64,000 nucleotides of DNA from the NCBI GenBank assembly GCA_938092065.1, contig CALKND010000003.1, forward strand, positions 1 to 64,000, given 5' to 3'. This stretch comes from an uncultured Rhodospirillales bacterium. GTDB lineage: Bacteria; Pseudomonadota; Alphaproteobacteria; Rhodospirillales; JABHCV01. The translations under genes were made by a program, and so were the position numbers. Below are positions 1 to 9,924 of the stretch, piece by piece. The notes under the pieces were generated by a model. It was given only the letters and a program-made list of their open reading frames with translations, was not told the origin of the DNA and made no database searches. The first letter of the stretch is position 1, and every line of letters begins with the position of its first letter.

Positions 1-2
1 GG

Positions 3-731
3 GTTAACCAACTGCCTCTGGGTGTTGTTGGGGTTGCAGTTGGTACTGCATTGCTCCCTTTGCTATCCCGTCAGATCAGGGCCGGGGATGAAGTAGCTGC
101 TCAAAATAGTCAGAACCGTGCTGTCGAATTTTCAATTTTAATGACTCTCCCCGCCGCCTGCGCTTTATTCCTTATGGCGGATCCTGTTGTTAGGGTTCTG
201 TTTCAGCGCGGAATGTTTGGCGATACACAGGCTAGTGCAACAGCGGCTGCATTGTCGATTTTTGCCCTTGGCTTACCTGCCTATGTTTTAATTAAGTCCT
301 TGGCGCCAGGCTTCTTCGGGCGTGGTGATACAGTAACGCCAGTAAAAATTGCAGCTGTGGCAATGATTTTTAATGTGATTCTTAGCGTGATCCTCATGAA
401 ATTTTATCTGCATGTGGGCATCGCTATTGCAACAACATCTGCAAGCTGGCTCAATGCTTGTGTGATGGCGTTTATACTATATAAGCGAGGTCATTTTATT
501 TTCGATGATCGCTTGAAAAGCCGTATGCCAAGAACTTTATTTGCTAGCATTGGTATGAGTTTAGCGCTTTATTTAGCTCTAGCTAAGTTAGCTCCATGGC
601 TTGGCAGTGGTGTAGAGCTTGAGCGCGCTTTTGCAATGGCACTCCTTATTGCTGGAGGAATTGCAATCTTTGGGGCGCTAGCTTTGATCAGTGGGGCGGT
701 TGAACGCAGTGATGTTAAATGTCTGTATTAG
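3..731 (+). CDS. murJ: Lipid II flippase MurJ (MviN), C-terminal part; gene starts before the window
   Basis: Frame is open from base 3 (..QLPLGVVGVAVGTALLPLLSRQIRAGDE..), polytopic membrane protein with MurJ-like 'VLFQRGMFG' and 'KSLAPGFFGRGDTVTPVKIA' motifs; followed by trpS and a NifU-like gene. Confidence 0.9.
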   Translation, partial: VNQLPLGVVGVAVGTALLPLLSRQIRAGDEVAAQNSQNRAVEFSILMTLPAACALFLMADPVVRVLFQRGMFGDTQASATAAALSIFALGLPAYVLIKSLAPGFFGRGDTVTPVKIAAVAMIFNVILSVILMKFYLHVGIAIATTSASWLNACVMAFILYKRGHFIFDDRLKSRMPRTLFASIGMSLALYLALAKLAPWLGSGVELERAFAMALLIAGGIAIFGALALISGAVERSDVKCLY

Positions 732-807
732 TCATTGCTTTAAATTAACCCATATAACCTGAGGCTACAAAATTTGTCTTTTAATGAAGACTTTAGGGTC
801 CAAATTT

Positions 808-1812
808 ATGAGTAGAATATTTTCGGGCGTCCAGCCCACCGGTGATCTTCACTTGGGAAATTACTTGGGGGCAATCCGTAATTGGGTGCGTCTCCAAGAT
901 GATTACGAATGTTTGTTTTGTGTAGTCGATATGCACGCAATTACAGTGTGGCAAGAGCCGGACAACCTCCTCGCCAACACCCGGGAAGTCACAGCGGCCC
1001 TGTTGGCATCGGGTATTGATCCAAAAAAGAACATTGTTTTCAATCAAAGCCGGGTATCCGGTCACGCGCAACTGGCCTGGATATTTAATTGTGTGGCGCG
1101 TATGGGCTGGCTTAACCGTATGACTCAGTTTAAGGAAAAGGCCGGCAAGCAAAAGGAGAATGCCTCTATTGGTTTATTTGCCTATCCGTGTCTTATGGCT
1201 GCTGATATTTTACTCTATCAAGCGACACATGTTCCTGTCGGCGAAGACCAAAAGCAACATCTTGAGCTGACCCGCGACATCGCCCATAAGTTCAATTCCG
1301 ACTTTAAGAAAGTTATATTCCCTATTGTTAAGCCTCTGATTTTTGGGACAGGTACTAGGGTTATGTCACTTCGTGATGGTACAAAAAAAATGAGCAAGTC
1401 TGATCCATCAGATCTATCACGCATTAATATGGCTGACGATGCGAGTATAATCACCAAAAAGTTCCGGAAGGCAAAGTCTGATACTGATGTTTTGCCTGAT
1501 AGTCAGGATGGCTTCAAAGGAAGACCGGAAGCAGCAAATCTAATGAATATTTATGCTGCGTTATCCGATACGGACATTGAAGAAGTCTGTCAGCAATATG
1601 GTGCTGAACAGTTTTCTGCTTTTAAGAAGGAACTGGCGGACTTGGCAGTTGCCAAGCTGTCGCCAATTCAAGATGAAATGCGCCGTCTTATGGCTGACAC
1701 AGAATATGTTGACTCCGTGCTTTCTCAAGGTGCAGACAGGGCTCAGGCATTGGCGGAGCCAGTGCTAGAGGAGGTTTGTGCAACTATTGGCTTTTTAAGA
1801 AGTAGGGCATGA
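808..1812 (+). CDS. trpS: Tryptophanyl-tRNA synthetase
   Basis: [26 protein letters not shown] (HIGH-like motif) and [10 protein letters not shown] (KMSKS); the internal ATG at 808 is a more likely start than 784. Confidence 0.97.
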   Translation: MSRIFSGVQPTGDLHLGNYLGAIRNWVRLQDDYECLFCVVDMHAITVWQEPDNLLANTREVTAALLASGIDPKKNIVFNQSRVSGHAQLAWIFNCVARMGWLNRMTQFKEKAGKQKENASIGLFAYPCLMAADILLYQATHVPVGEDQKQHLELTRDIAHKFNSDFKKVIFPIVKPLIFGTGTRVMSLRDGTKKMSKSDPSDLSRINMADDASIITKKFRKAKSDTDVLPDSQDGFKGRPEAANLMNIYAALSDTDIEEVCQQYGAEQFSAFKKELADLAVAKLSPIQDEMRRLMADTEYVDSVLSQGADRAQALAEPVLEEVCATIGFLRSRA

Positions 1813-1908
1813 GTTTAGTTCTTCCCCTTGATTTTTAAATAATTTGGAACCACTTTGTAACAGTAGAATTTTAATACACAAGTTAAAGTAGCAAAGGTGA
1901 ATTACGAG

Positions 1909-2466
1909 ATGTTTATTCAGACTGAAACTACCCCAAATCCAGCAACACTGAAGTTCATACCGGGTTGTGAAGTGATGGCAGAAGGTACGGCTAATTTTAC
2001 TAACTCTGAAATGGCGACCCGTTCGCCTTTGGCTGTTCATTTATTTGAAACGGAAGGCGTTGATGCAATTTACCTAGGCAGTGATTTTATCACAGTTACC
2101 AAAGCGGATAATAAAGAATGGGAAACAATGAAGCCTATAGTCCTTGGTGCTATTATGGAGCATTTCAGCGCAGGAAAGCCAGTTGTTCTGGATGCTGATC
2201 CTGATGGCGCTGATCTTGAAGATGACGATTTAGCTGACGGTTCAATTGAGTCTCAGATTAAGGAGCTGCTGGAAACTCGCGTGCGTCCAGCAGTAGCTCA
2301 GGATGGGGGTGATATAATTTTTCACTCTTTCGAAGAGGGTATTGTTTACCTTACCATGCAAGGAGCTTGCGCGGGTTGCCCTTCCTCCACCGCTACACTC
2401 AAAGATGGTATTGAAAAAATGTTAATTCACTATATCCCAGAAGTGACTGAAGTTCGCTCGGCTTAA
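1909..2466 (+). CDS. NifU family Fe-S scaffold/carrier protein (NFU1-like)
   Basis: MFIQTETTPNPATLKFIPG N-terminal Nfu domain and C-terminal CAGCPSSTATLKDGIE CxxC NifU domain; start trimmed to the ATG at 1909. Confidence 0.93.
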   Translation: MFIQTETTPNPATLKFIPGCEVMAEGTANFTNSEMATRSPLAVHLFETEGVDAIYLGSDFITVTKADNKEWETMKPIVLGAIMEHFSAGKPVVLDADPDGADLEDDDLADGSIESQIKELLETRVRPAVAQDGGDIIFHSFEEGIVYLTMQGACAGCPSSTATLKDGIEKMLIHYIPEVTEVRSA

Positions 2467-2667
2467 TAAAGTCCTGTGTCAAGCATTATGGTCATCTTTC
2501 CATGCGTCTGTAGTTTCTTAGCTTTGTGAATTGAAAAATGAGTGACACATAGAGTTTTGAATTATGAATTGTACCTTGTTGTTCGACTTATGATCATTGC
2601 GTTATTTAATCATAAACGCTATATTTAGTGTTGTTATTGATTTGTTCACAATACTTAGTGTATATTT

Positions 2668-3768
2668 TTGTCATTGTTTTTGGTTTGGATAGGCAATCAA
2701 ATGCGGCAAAATAAAATAGACATAGAAAAAGTGAACCATTTTAGAACGGACCCAGAGAAAACAATGCATTTTGAACGTGCGGTACTTACCTTTGTTGGGG
2801 TCTTTGTGATTATGTTGATTTCTGCTGCTTGGTTTAATCCGCCTGAAAGCGGCACTATGAGGCCTCATGCCTCTATTGGTAAGTTAGAGCCTTTGATTTT
2901 GAGCGGTAATTTGTTGCCAGGGCACGTAACAAGTGCACCCATAAAGGAACTAGGTGGTTTTGATATTGCTAATATGCCTGTCGGCTCAAGTGCAAAAGCT
3001 TTGCATAAAACATTTATGCGATTGGGCTACCAGTTGGACAAGGTAAAGTCTGATAATCAACCTGTCCCAAGAGTATTTCTCACAAGCCTGCCTGACGATC
3101 TGTCCCAAGTGCCAGAAAATAAACAACGTAAGGCAATTTTTTTTAGGGCTTTGTTACCCCTAGTGTTGCAGGTCAATGAAGAAATTCTTAATGACCGGCG
3201 CCATTTGTGGAAATTACGTTATCAAACGGCATTGGGTGAAAAGCTAAATGCTGCCGACCGTCTGTGGTTGCGTGTGATGACAGAACGCTACAAGGTTAAA
3301 GAGGGTGATATAGATGCCTTATTCAGCCGTATCGATATAGTTCCAACTTCTCTTGCTTTAGCCCAAGCGGCGGAAGAGAGCGGCTGGGGAGCATCGCGCT
3401 TTGCTAGGGAGGGTAATGCTATGTTTGGTCAATGGGCAAGAGCAGCCTCCAAGGGGCTGGTGCCGTTGAAGCGTGATGAAGGCAAAACCCATAAAGTGCA
3501 GTCTTTTGAAACGTTGATAGATTCTGTGCGAGCATATGCTCTGAATTTGAATAGCCATGGTGCATATAAAGGTTTCAGAAAAACTCGTCAAAGCACTCGC
3601 CGCTCGGGCAGTGCTATCGATGGTCGTGTTTTGGCGGGAAAACTTCATAAATATTCGGAGCGTGGCGTTGATTACGTTATTTCGCTTCGTAATCTGATTG
3701 ACCGTAACGGACTTGTGCTTCTTGACGGTGCCCGCCTTGATATTAGTGCTAGAGCAGCATCCATCTAA
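2668..3768 (+). CDS. Glucosaminidase-domain (Bax-like) membrane-anchored protein
   Basis: N-terminal TM segment and C-terminal 'PTSLALAQAAEESGWGASRFAREGNAMFGQW' glucosaminidase motif; true start may be 2701 or 2764. Confidence 0.8.
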   Translation: MSLFLVWIGNQMRQNKIDIEKVNHFRTDPEKTMHFERAVLTFVGVFVIMLISAAWFNPPESGTMRPHASIGKLEPLILSGNLLPGHVTSAPIKELGGFDIANMPVGSSAKALHKTFMRLGYQLDKVKSDNQPVPRVFLTSLPDDLSQVPENKQRKAIFFRALLPLVLQVNEEILNDRRHLWKLRYQTALGEKLNAADRLWLRVMTERYKVKEGDIDALFSRIDIVPTSLALAQAAEESGWGASRFAREGNAMFGQWARAASKGLVPLKRDEGKTHKVQSFETLIDSVRAYALNLNSHGAYKGFRKTRQSTRRSGSAIDGRVLAGKLHKYSERGVDYVISLRNLIDRNGLVLLDGARLDISARAASI

Positions 3769-3777
3769 TCTGAAATT

Positions 3778-3808
3778 ATCCCAAGCAATCTTATTCTGGG
3801 ATTGTTTT
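3778..3808 (+). terminator. Possible rho-independent terminator after the Bax-like gene
   Basis: ATCCCA-agcaatcttattc-TGGGAT followed by TGTTTT; short stem. Confidence 0.3.
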
Positions 3809-4286
3809 AAAACATATTCGTAAGACCTTACTTCACAGCCATAAATTAGACTTTTTGATCAAGAATTGTGTCGTAAGCACTCAGGCTTAAACAGGTTCAA
3901 AATATCGTGGAGTGAGCCGTAAAATAACAGCTTCTGTTTTATCTGCTTGGGTTGATCAATGTAATTGAACTGGAATAAGCAAGCGAAGCTAACTTCAATT
4001 GTGAGCGTGAGGCAGGTAACGCTTACCACTCAGAAAAAAAAGAAAATTTTGATAGGGTTAAGTTGGAGAAATGAAGTATTTCGTTTGTTGAGACAAAATG
4101 GGTGTGACTTAAAGGGAGTTTTTATAAATGTTGCCTATTTATTTTGTCTCCTTCTAAGACGAGAGAAATCTTTTGTTTACCTAATGTGTTTAATTTTGGA
4201 TTTGTCGATTTCTTTGCGAAGTTGTTAAGGGTACGCAGGCAAGGGGGTCTTAATCCTTATTAATTTTAAATACGGCAGAGGTATCT

Positions 4287-6026
4287 GTGAAAAAAATCGA
4301 ACGAAGATTTAAAGATGGTGATTTCCTATTCCGAGAAAATGAACGAAGTACTTCGGTTTATGTTCTAGTGCAAGGTAATGTGGAACTGAGTAAAACCGGT
4401 CAGCATGGCCCAGTTATGTTGGCTATGCTGGAACCTAACGAGATGTTCGGCGAAATTGGCATTATTGACGGTGGTGTGCGTTCTTTAAATGCTATTGCCG
4501 TTGGAAATATTCTGGTTGAAGAAACTACACGTGATGTGTTTCTCGAAGCCCTTGATGGCGAGGCAGGCATTGCAGTCGACGTAGTGGGTAAAATGGTAAA
4601 ACGCCTCCATCAGGCCAACGAACGTTTGTCCCACCCTAAAACAGCTATAGCAAAGCTTCAGAATAGCGGTGGGAATTTTTCGATCGTGGGTATGTTCAAA
4701 AAATTTGCAGTTCGCGGTGGTAACAACTCAGGTCGCATTGAAATCAAGGTGCTTCCTTTGCTGAGTGAGGACCAAGAAGTAGCTGATTCTCAAAGACGTC
4801 ATATTGTCGCCTCTCTAGGGAAGCGTCCGGGCATCAAAGTGAAGGCTTTTAATGAAAAAGTAGACATTGATGTCGACCTTCATCCAGATGACCGCTTCAT
4901 GAAATTGCGAGAGCTTGCAGCAAGTACGCTTTACGACTCGAATGGTGACTTGATAATTTATGGTGACATTCCTCCACCTGGCAATACGCTGCATTTGCAT
5001 TTTTTACCTGCAAATGTGGGTAGTGATGACCACCCTGGCTATACTTTACCTTCAACCGTGTTAACGTTGCCTGTAGATTTTGAATATGAATTGGCGGAAC
5101 TTTTATTAGCTGTTGCTTTGTCAGTTATGTCCTTCAAAGATGAGGGTAAAAGGATGCGCTTGGGACAAGCCCTTTCGGAGACACTTTATGCGGCAATGCC
5201 TGCTGTTCAAAGTCTACCTCAGGACTTGAATAACCGTGAGCGTGCCTCGATTCAGATGTGTTATGGTAATGCAGTGGCTACTCTAGCTTTTCATCGTGGT
5301 ACTATTGACCTATACCACGTGGCCGTACAGACTTATCGGGCGACCCTTGAACAATTATCCCGCGGGGATAGCCCTATAGACTGGGCATTGACGCAAAAGC
5401 ACCTTGGTGCATCTTTACAGGCAATAGTTGAACATACTTCTGATGAAGATACTTTGCGTCAAGCTGCTGAAGCTCTGGAAGCTTCTCTAGAAATTTTTCG
5501 CCCTGATAATTTTCCGATGCAATGGGCATCTGCACAAAATCGTTTAGGACAAGTCCTATTTAAACTGGATATGAAAACTGGTGAACAGGAAATTCTGAAG
5601 AAATCACTAGCTGCTTTTCAGGCTGCCTTGCAGGTTTTTAACCGAAATGAATTTCCCTTACGCTGGGCCGATGTCATGAATAACTTAGCCCAAGCCGCTC
5701 AGGTTTTAGGGGAACAACTTCATAACGCCGAAGTATTGGAGAAAGCAGTTAATGCCTGTTTAGGAGTGCTGGAAATTCGTCGAAAGGAAAAAAGCCCTCT
5801 ACAGTGGGCTGCAACTCAGAATAATCTGGGCTCAGCTATGTTTTTGCTTGGTAAGTTAACCAACGATCAAGCCCATCTTGAGGGTGCTGCCAATGCCTTT
5901 GACCAGGCACTCGGTGTCTACATGGCGCATAAAGCAGAGCATCTTGCCGCCGTTGCTAGCAAAAATTTATCTCGAGTACGTCTGCACCTAGGAGAAAAAA
6001 AGAATGTAAGTGGTGTTTATAGCTAA
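4287..6026 (+). CDS. Cyclic-nucleotide-binding-like domain protein with C-terminal tetratricopeptide repeats
   Basis: N-terminal CNB fold (FKDGDFLFRENERSTSVYVLVQGNVEL..MFGEIGIIDGG) and repeated 'P..WA.TQNNLG..L..LG' TPR units in the C-terminal half. Confidence 0.75.
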   Translation: MKKIERRFKDGDFLFRENERSTSVYVLVQGNVELSKTGQHGPVMLAMLEPNEMFGEIGIIDGGVRSLNAIAVGNILVEETTRDVFLEALDGEAGIAVDVVGKMVKRLHQANERLSHPKTAIAKLQNSGGNFSIVGMFKKFAVRGGNNSGRIEIKVLPLLSEDQEVADSQRRHIVASLGKRPGIKVKAFNEKVDIDVDLHPDDRFMKLRELAASTLYDSNGDLIIYGDIPPPGNTLHLHFLPANVGSDDHPGYTLPSTVLTLPVDFEYELAELLLAVALSVMSFKDEGKRMRLGQALSETLYAAMPAVQSLPQDLNNRERASIQMCYGNAVATLAFHRGTIDLYHVAVQTYRATLEQLSRGDSPIDWALTQKHLGASLQAIVEHTSDEDTLRQAAEALEASLEIFRPDNFPMQWASAQNRLGQVLFKLDMKTGEQEILKKSLAAFQAALQVFNRNEFPLRWADVMNNLAQAAQVLGEQLHNAEVLEKAVNACLGVLEIRRKEKSPLQWAATQNNLGSAMFLLGKLTNDQAHLEGAANAFDQALGVYMAHKAEHLAAVASKNLSRVRLHLGEKKNVSGVYS

Positions 6027-6261
6027 CCACTCCAATTTTAAATTAAAAATAGGTTTGTGGGCGTCATCATTTATTAAACCTGTGTTTTCAGGCTAAATAA
6101 TTTAATAGTTTTCTAAATATTGAAATAAACTCAAGATCAAGGGCCATTAAAACGTATGGTCAGGCTTCTACCGTCACTATTTAAGCAATGCTGATTGGGG
6201 ATTTGCTTGTTTGCTTAGTTCTCTATCAAAAACAAGATTCTGTTGCAGGAAATAAGCTGGA

Positions 6262-7893
6262 CTAGAACTTATGGAAACGCCATTTTATCCTGGCACCATC
6301 GCCGTAGAGTGATCCTGAGACCACAATTTGATTGGATCTTCTTGCTTCATCATGGCCATTTAGATAAACACTTTCTTGCAAACGAATAGTGCCGCCCGAT
6401 GCTTGAAATTTCCAACCAACACCTTTCAATAATTTTAATAGTACGCTTGTGCGCCCCTGTGACTGAGATGCTTGCACGTTGGGGTGAAGATGGAAACGTA
6501 TTGTATAATCGTTACTAGAAGAACCCTCAATTATATCCTCTCCGCGGAAGTCTTCACCTGATGCATCCAAATAGAGTTTTCTTTTGTGAACAATGCCGAC
6601 CCTGTTTAGAAATCCATTGTGGGAAGTATCAAGCCAGACAGCTCCATTGGCTTCGCTGCGCCTACACTCAACAGTTATAGGACCCAAAATAGTTCCACTC
6701 TTGTCAAATTGGGTTGAGTTCAGATTGTTTATCGACAAAGTTGAATGGGCAGCCGTAGCCTGCATGGCGGAAAACCATTTACGGCCCTCAGAACTTGCTG
6801 TGCCACAATTGACAACAAGCCGATCTTTTCCAACGCTCATCTCAAAACTCAAAGTTCCAGCGTGGCTGTTTTGCATGGCTGACACAACCGGGCTCCCAGT
6901 ATCTACAATAATTAACGTACGCCCACCAGCTAATCTTTGGAAACCGCTGTGTGGTGCGCTGGTTAGCGCTTTTCCCCTTACCCCGGTATCAGCAAGCACC
7001 GTATCAACAAAGTTGCGTTTTTCCTCGTAGCCCCCGTTAAACTGAGCTAGGCCACCATCACCAAGTCGCATCGCACGCACCATGGGTGGTATTCTATCAA
7101 TCGCGCCCTGTAGCTGGATGGGAACTTCAATATGGGCGGCCAATAGCAATGCCTTGATTTGATTGAACCGTGATAAAAGCTCAAGTGCTAGTGATGGGTT
7201 GCGCTCAATATGTCCGCCGTCTGGCAGGACTTGGCGATCAATCTCCTTGTTAAGAAGATTAAAGGATACATCTAACATTGTTTCAGCACCAGGCAGGCAG
7301 ACTGCAGCAAAGAGAAGGCCCTGAATAGCCTTAAAAAACCGTGCGTCGTTTGGTGCTTGCGCACAGCTTCGACTGAGGTGGCGGGTTTGAATCATAGCCA
7401 TATTGAGCAGGATCGATTTAATTTTGTCGTCTTTGGCCGAAATAAATTCAAAACAGTAAAGCCAAGAAGACAAACGCTCCCCGAGAATATCGGGTCGCCA
7501 TGACAAGTCCTGCCATTTTTGATTATGTTCAACCCAACCACACAGCAACTGGCCTGCCTCCTCCCGTGCCTCAACAGTTCCAACTGCATATAAATCGGTT
7601 AACCAAGAAAAGCCGTGTAAATCGGCAAGCTGTTCAGGATCATTTAATGGGGTACTCCATGGCTCTTTGCCTAATTTGACCCGTTGATGAAACAAAGTAA
7701 AAGTTCCATCAATTGCTCTACGTCCAGTTTCCGGATCGCCAAGGCGAAAAGTTGGTGGGGTTAGGCGCAGCCTGTTGGGAACCCCTCCCTTAAGGGTTAG
7801 CCGATAGAGCGGACTTGCGTAAAGCAAGTGGCGTAGCTTTTGCCTAGTGTTTGAAGGCGATAGAACCGACAAGGATCCTTGCTTCATCGACAA
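6262..7893 (-). CDS. Heparinase II/III family protein
   Basis: Length, 'PNDARFFKAIQGLLFAAVCLPGAE', 'DGGHIERNPSLALELLSRF', 'MRLGDGGLAQFNGGYE', 'HAGTLSFEMSVGKDRLVVNCGT' motifs; next to rsmB. Confidence 0.85.
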   Translation of the reverse strand: MSMKQGSLSVLSPSNTRQKLRHLLYASPLYRLTLKGGVPNRLRLTPPTFRLGDPETGRRAIDGTFTLFHQRVKLGKEPWSTPLNDPEQLADLHGFSWLTDLYAVGTVEAREEAGQLLCGWVEHNQKWQDLSWRPDILGERLSSWLYCFEFISAKDDKIKSILLNMAMIQTRHLSRSCAQAPNDARFFKAIQGLLFAAVCLPGAETMLDVSFNLLNKEIDRQVLPDGGHIERNPSLALELLSRFNQIKALLLAAHIEVPIQLQGAIDRIPPMVRAMRLGDGGLAQFNGGYEEKRNFVDTVLADTGVRGKALTSAPHSGFQRLAGGRTLIIVDTGSPVVSAMQNSHAGTLSFEMSVGKDRLVVNCGTASSEGRKWFSAMQATAAHSTLSINNLNSTQFDKSGTILGPITVECRRSEANGAVWLDTSHNGFLNRVGIVHKRKLYLDASGEDFRGEDIIEGSSSNDYTIRFHLHPNVQASQSQGRTSVLLKLLKGVGWKFQASGGTIRLQESVYLNGHDEARRSNQIVVSGSLYGDGARIKWRFHKF

Positions 7894-8251
7894 TACCTTT
7901 TAATGGGCGGGGATGGCACAAATTGTCATCAATTCCTCCTAGAATTTGTTAACAGTTTCTGTGAACATGAGCAAGTATGGTGAGAAAAGACCTATTTAAT
8001 TAGCAGATTTATTTTTATTAAAAATAAAACAATTAGGAGATATGCCTCTAAACAAATAGTGAATTTTTTTTAATTGCTTCTTTATTTGCAACCCTGATAA
8101 CGAATGATTCCTAAATTATTAGTGAAGCAAGACACTGTTTTATTTGGAAAATAGTGTCAAAAAGAGGGTGGTGATAAATTTAAACGACCATTCATTCTCC
8201 ATCTTGATGTGACTGTATTTAGCCAGGACTTCATGATTTTTTTTAAAAAGC

Positions 8252-9544
8252 TTAGTCGGATATTAAGCGGGCAATAAAAAATCCATCCATGCCACCTTGT
8301 TCCATTAGATGATAAGGCAAGCACCTTATAGTGCCTTCGCCAAGTATCAATTCATCGAGGCCTCCAATCTCTTCAGACCTAACTGCCTCTAAGCGAACAG
8401 AAGAATGCTCTCTGAGAACTTTTTCAATAAGCTCTGGCCCTTCCTCAGGCTGCAACGAACAGGTGCAGAAGATGACCTTGCCTCCAGGTTTGACCATTTT
8501 AAGTGCTGCTTCTAGTAAACGATACTGAGCAGTAGCAAGTTTTTTTACGTCCTCTGATGTTTTCAGGTGTTGAATGTCTGGATGACGGCGGATGGTGCCC
8601 GTTGAAGAGCACGGTGCGTCAAGTAACACCGCATCTGCTTTTTTATTGGGCGCCCACTGAGCAGCATCGCTACAGAAAGCTTCAGCTGTCATACTTAGGC
8701 GTGCTAAATTTTCTTCTAAGCGTTTTAGGCGCTTCGGTGAACGCTCAACGGAGCTGACTATAGCACCCCGGCTTACTAGTTGAGCCGTTTTACCCCCCGG
8801 TGCTGCACAAAGGTCAATAATATACTTTCCTTCAACATTCCCAAGAAGAGCGACGGGCAAAGTCGCAGCAGCATCCTGCACCCACCAAGCACCTTCATCG
8901 AAGCCGACAAGTTGCTTTACATTAGTCGTCTTTGTAAGGCGTAAAGTTCCTGTCGGGAGTATTGTTGCGCCTAGACTAGTTGCCCAAGTTTCTGCATTTT
9001 CCTTGGCAGTTATATCTAGTGGCGGTTCGCTAAGATGGGCTAGGGCGATGCGACGGCAGGCTCCTTTGCCGTAAGCATTCGTCCAGCTTCTCCAAAGCCA
9101 CTCAGGGGTATTTAGATGCTCTGCATCATGGTTTTCTATAAGCTTACTACCCTCCCGTGAAAGTCTTCGCATAATCGCATTTACTAGTTTTTTGTAGTGG
9201 CCTAGATCAATTTCATCAAGCATAGATACAGTCGTATCGACGGCAGCATGAGCAGGGGTCCTCAAGAACATCAACTGGCAGACACCTAGCCTCAGAACGT
9301 CACGTACGGCAATGGCGCGACGTGGTAAAGGGCGTTCTAAACAATAGTTAATAAGATCGTCAATCTGGCCTAGTCGGCGTAATATAGTCGCTGCTAAATT
9401 ACGTGCAAAAGCTCGTTCGCGTGGCTCTAAAGAGTTAAATTCAGCATATTCTTCAAGGACGTCGTCAAGGGGCCGGCGGCGTTTTAGAACAGCGTTGATC
9501 AGTTCAAAAGCAATGGTGCGCGAGTTTTGTGATGGAACTGCCAT
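8252..9544 (-). CDS. rsmB: 16S rRNA m5C967 methyltransferase RsmB-like (NusB domain plus NOL1/NOP2/Sun domain)
   Basis: N-terminal NusB-like helices, 'IIDLCAAPGGKTAQL', 'VLLDAPCSSTGTIRRHPD', 'VIFCTCSLQPEEG'. Confidence 0.9.
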   Translation of the reverse strand: MAVPSQNSRTIAFELINAVLKRRRPLDDVLEEYAEFNSLEPRERAFARNLAATILRRLGQIDDLINYCLERPLPRRAIAVRDVLRLGVCQLMFLRTPAHAAVDTTVSMLDEIDLGHYKKLVNAIMRRLSREGSKLIENHDAEHLNTPEWLWRSWTNAYGKGACRRIALAHLSEPPLDITAKENAETWATSLGATILPTGTLRLTKTTNVKQLVGFDEGAWWVQDAAATLPVALLGNVEGKYIIDLCAAPGGKTAQLVSRGAIVSSVERSPKRLKRLEENLARLSMTAEAFCSDAAQWAPNKKADAVLLDAPCSSTGTIRRHPDIQHLKTSEDVKKLATAQYRLLEAALKMVKPGGKVIFCTCSLQPEEGPELIEKVLREHSSVRLEAVRSEEIGGLDELILGEGTIRCLPYHLMEQGGMDGFFIARLISD

Positions 9545-9615
9545 GGCCGTTCATGCCGGAAAGTTGTTGCCAACGCAATGTTTGAATGCTTGAATTAAAA
9601 AAATAGGATATTTAT

Positions 9616-9786
9616 ATGACTGTAAATTATAATAAAAAAGCTAATCTTGAAGCCGAAGGCATCAACAAAAAGAAAGCTCAGCTAATTATTAAGGATGACG
9701 ACGTAAAAGAAACGGGGGGGCCCTTGGGACTTGAGCCAACCCGCTATGGTGATTGGGAAAAAAAGGGTCGTTGTGTGGACTTTTAA
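9616..9786 (+). CDS. DUF1674 / succinate dehydrogenase assembly factor 4-like small protein (56 aa)
   Basis: Translated by hand: MTVNYNKKANLEAEGINKKKAQLIIKDDDVKETGGPLGLEPTRYGDWEKKGRCVDF*; the C-terminal GGPxGxEPTRYGDWExKGRCxDF signature is characteristic. Absent from the supplied ORF track. Confidence 0.88.
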   Translation: MTVNYNKKANLEAEGINKKKAQLIIKDDDVKETGGPLGLEPTRYGDWEKKGRCVDF

Positions 9787-9804
9787 GTTACAAATCATAA
9801 ATTA

Positions 9805-9845
9805 TTGCACCTGGGGATTGCTTCTTGTGTAATCCCAAGGTGCAA
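9805..9845. terminator. Long inverted repeat between convergent genes (candidate bidirectional terminator)
   Basis: TTGCACCTGGGGATT-gcttcttgtgt-AATCCCAAGGTGCAA: 15-bp arms with one mismatch between the DUF1674 gene (+) and acsA (-); no strong T-tract. Confidence 0.5.
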
Positions 9846-9924
9846 ATTCCCTATAATGGTTTAAAAAATAGCAGTTTCTTCAAATTCAGCTACTCCTATT
9901 TTTTATGATCGGAACGTTATCGTG

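Noticed and set aside
3965-4228. 87-aa + strand ORF between the Bax-like gene and the CNB-TPR gene
   Set aside because: Low-complexity composition, no recognisable motif, poor start context; probably chance ORF in AT-rich spacer
8131-8158. Inverted repeat GACACT...AGTGTC between rsmB and the heparinase-like gene
   Set aside because: Imperfect hairpin with no downstream T-tract in the direction of rsmB transcription; cannot be called a terminator
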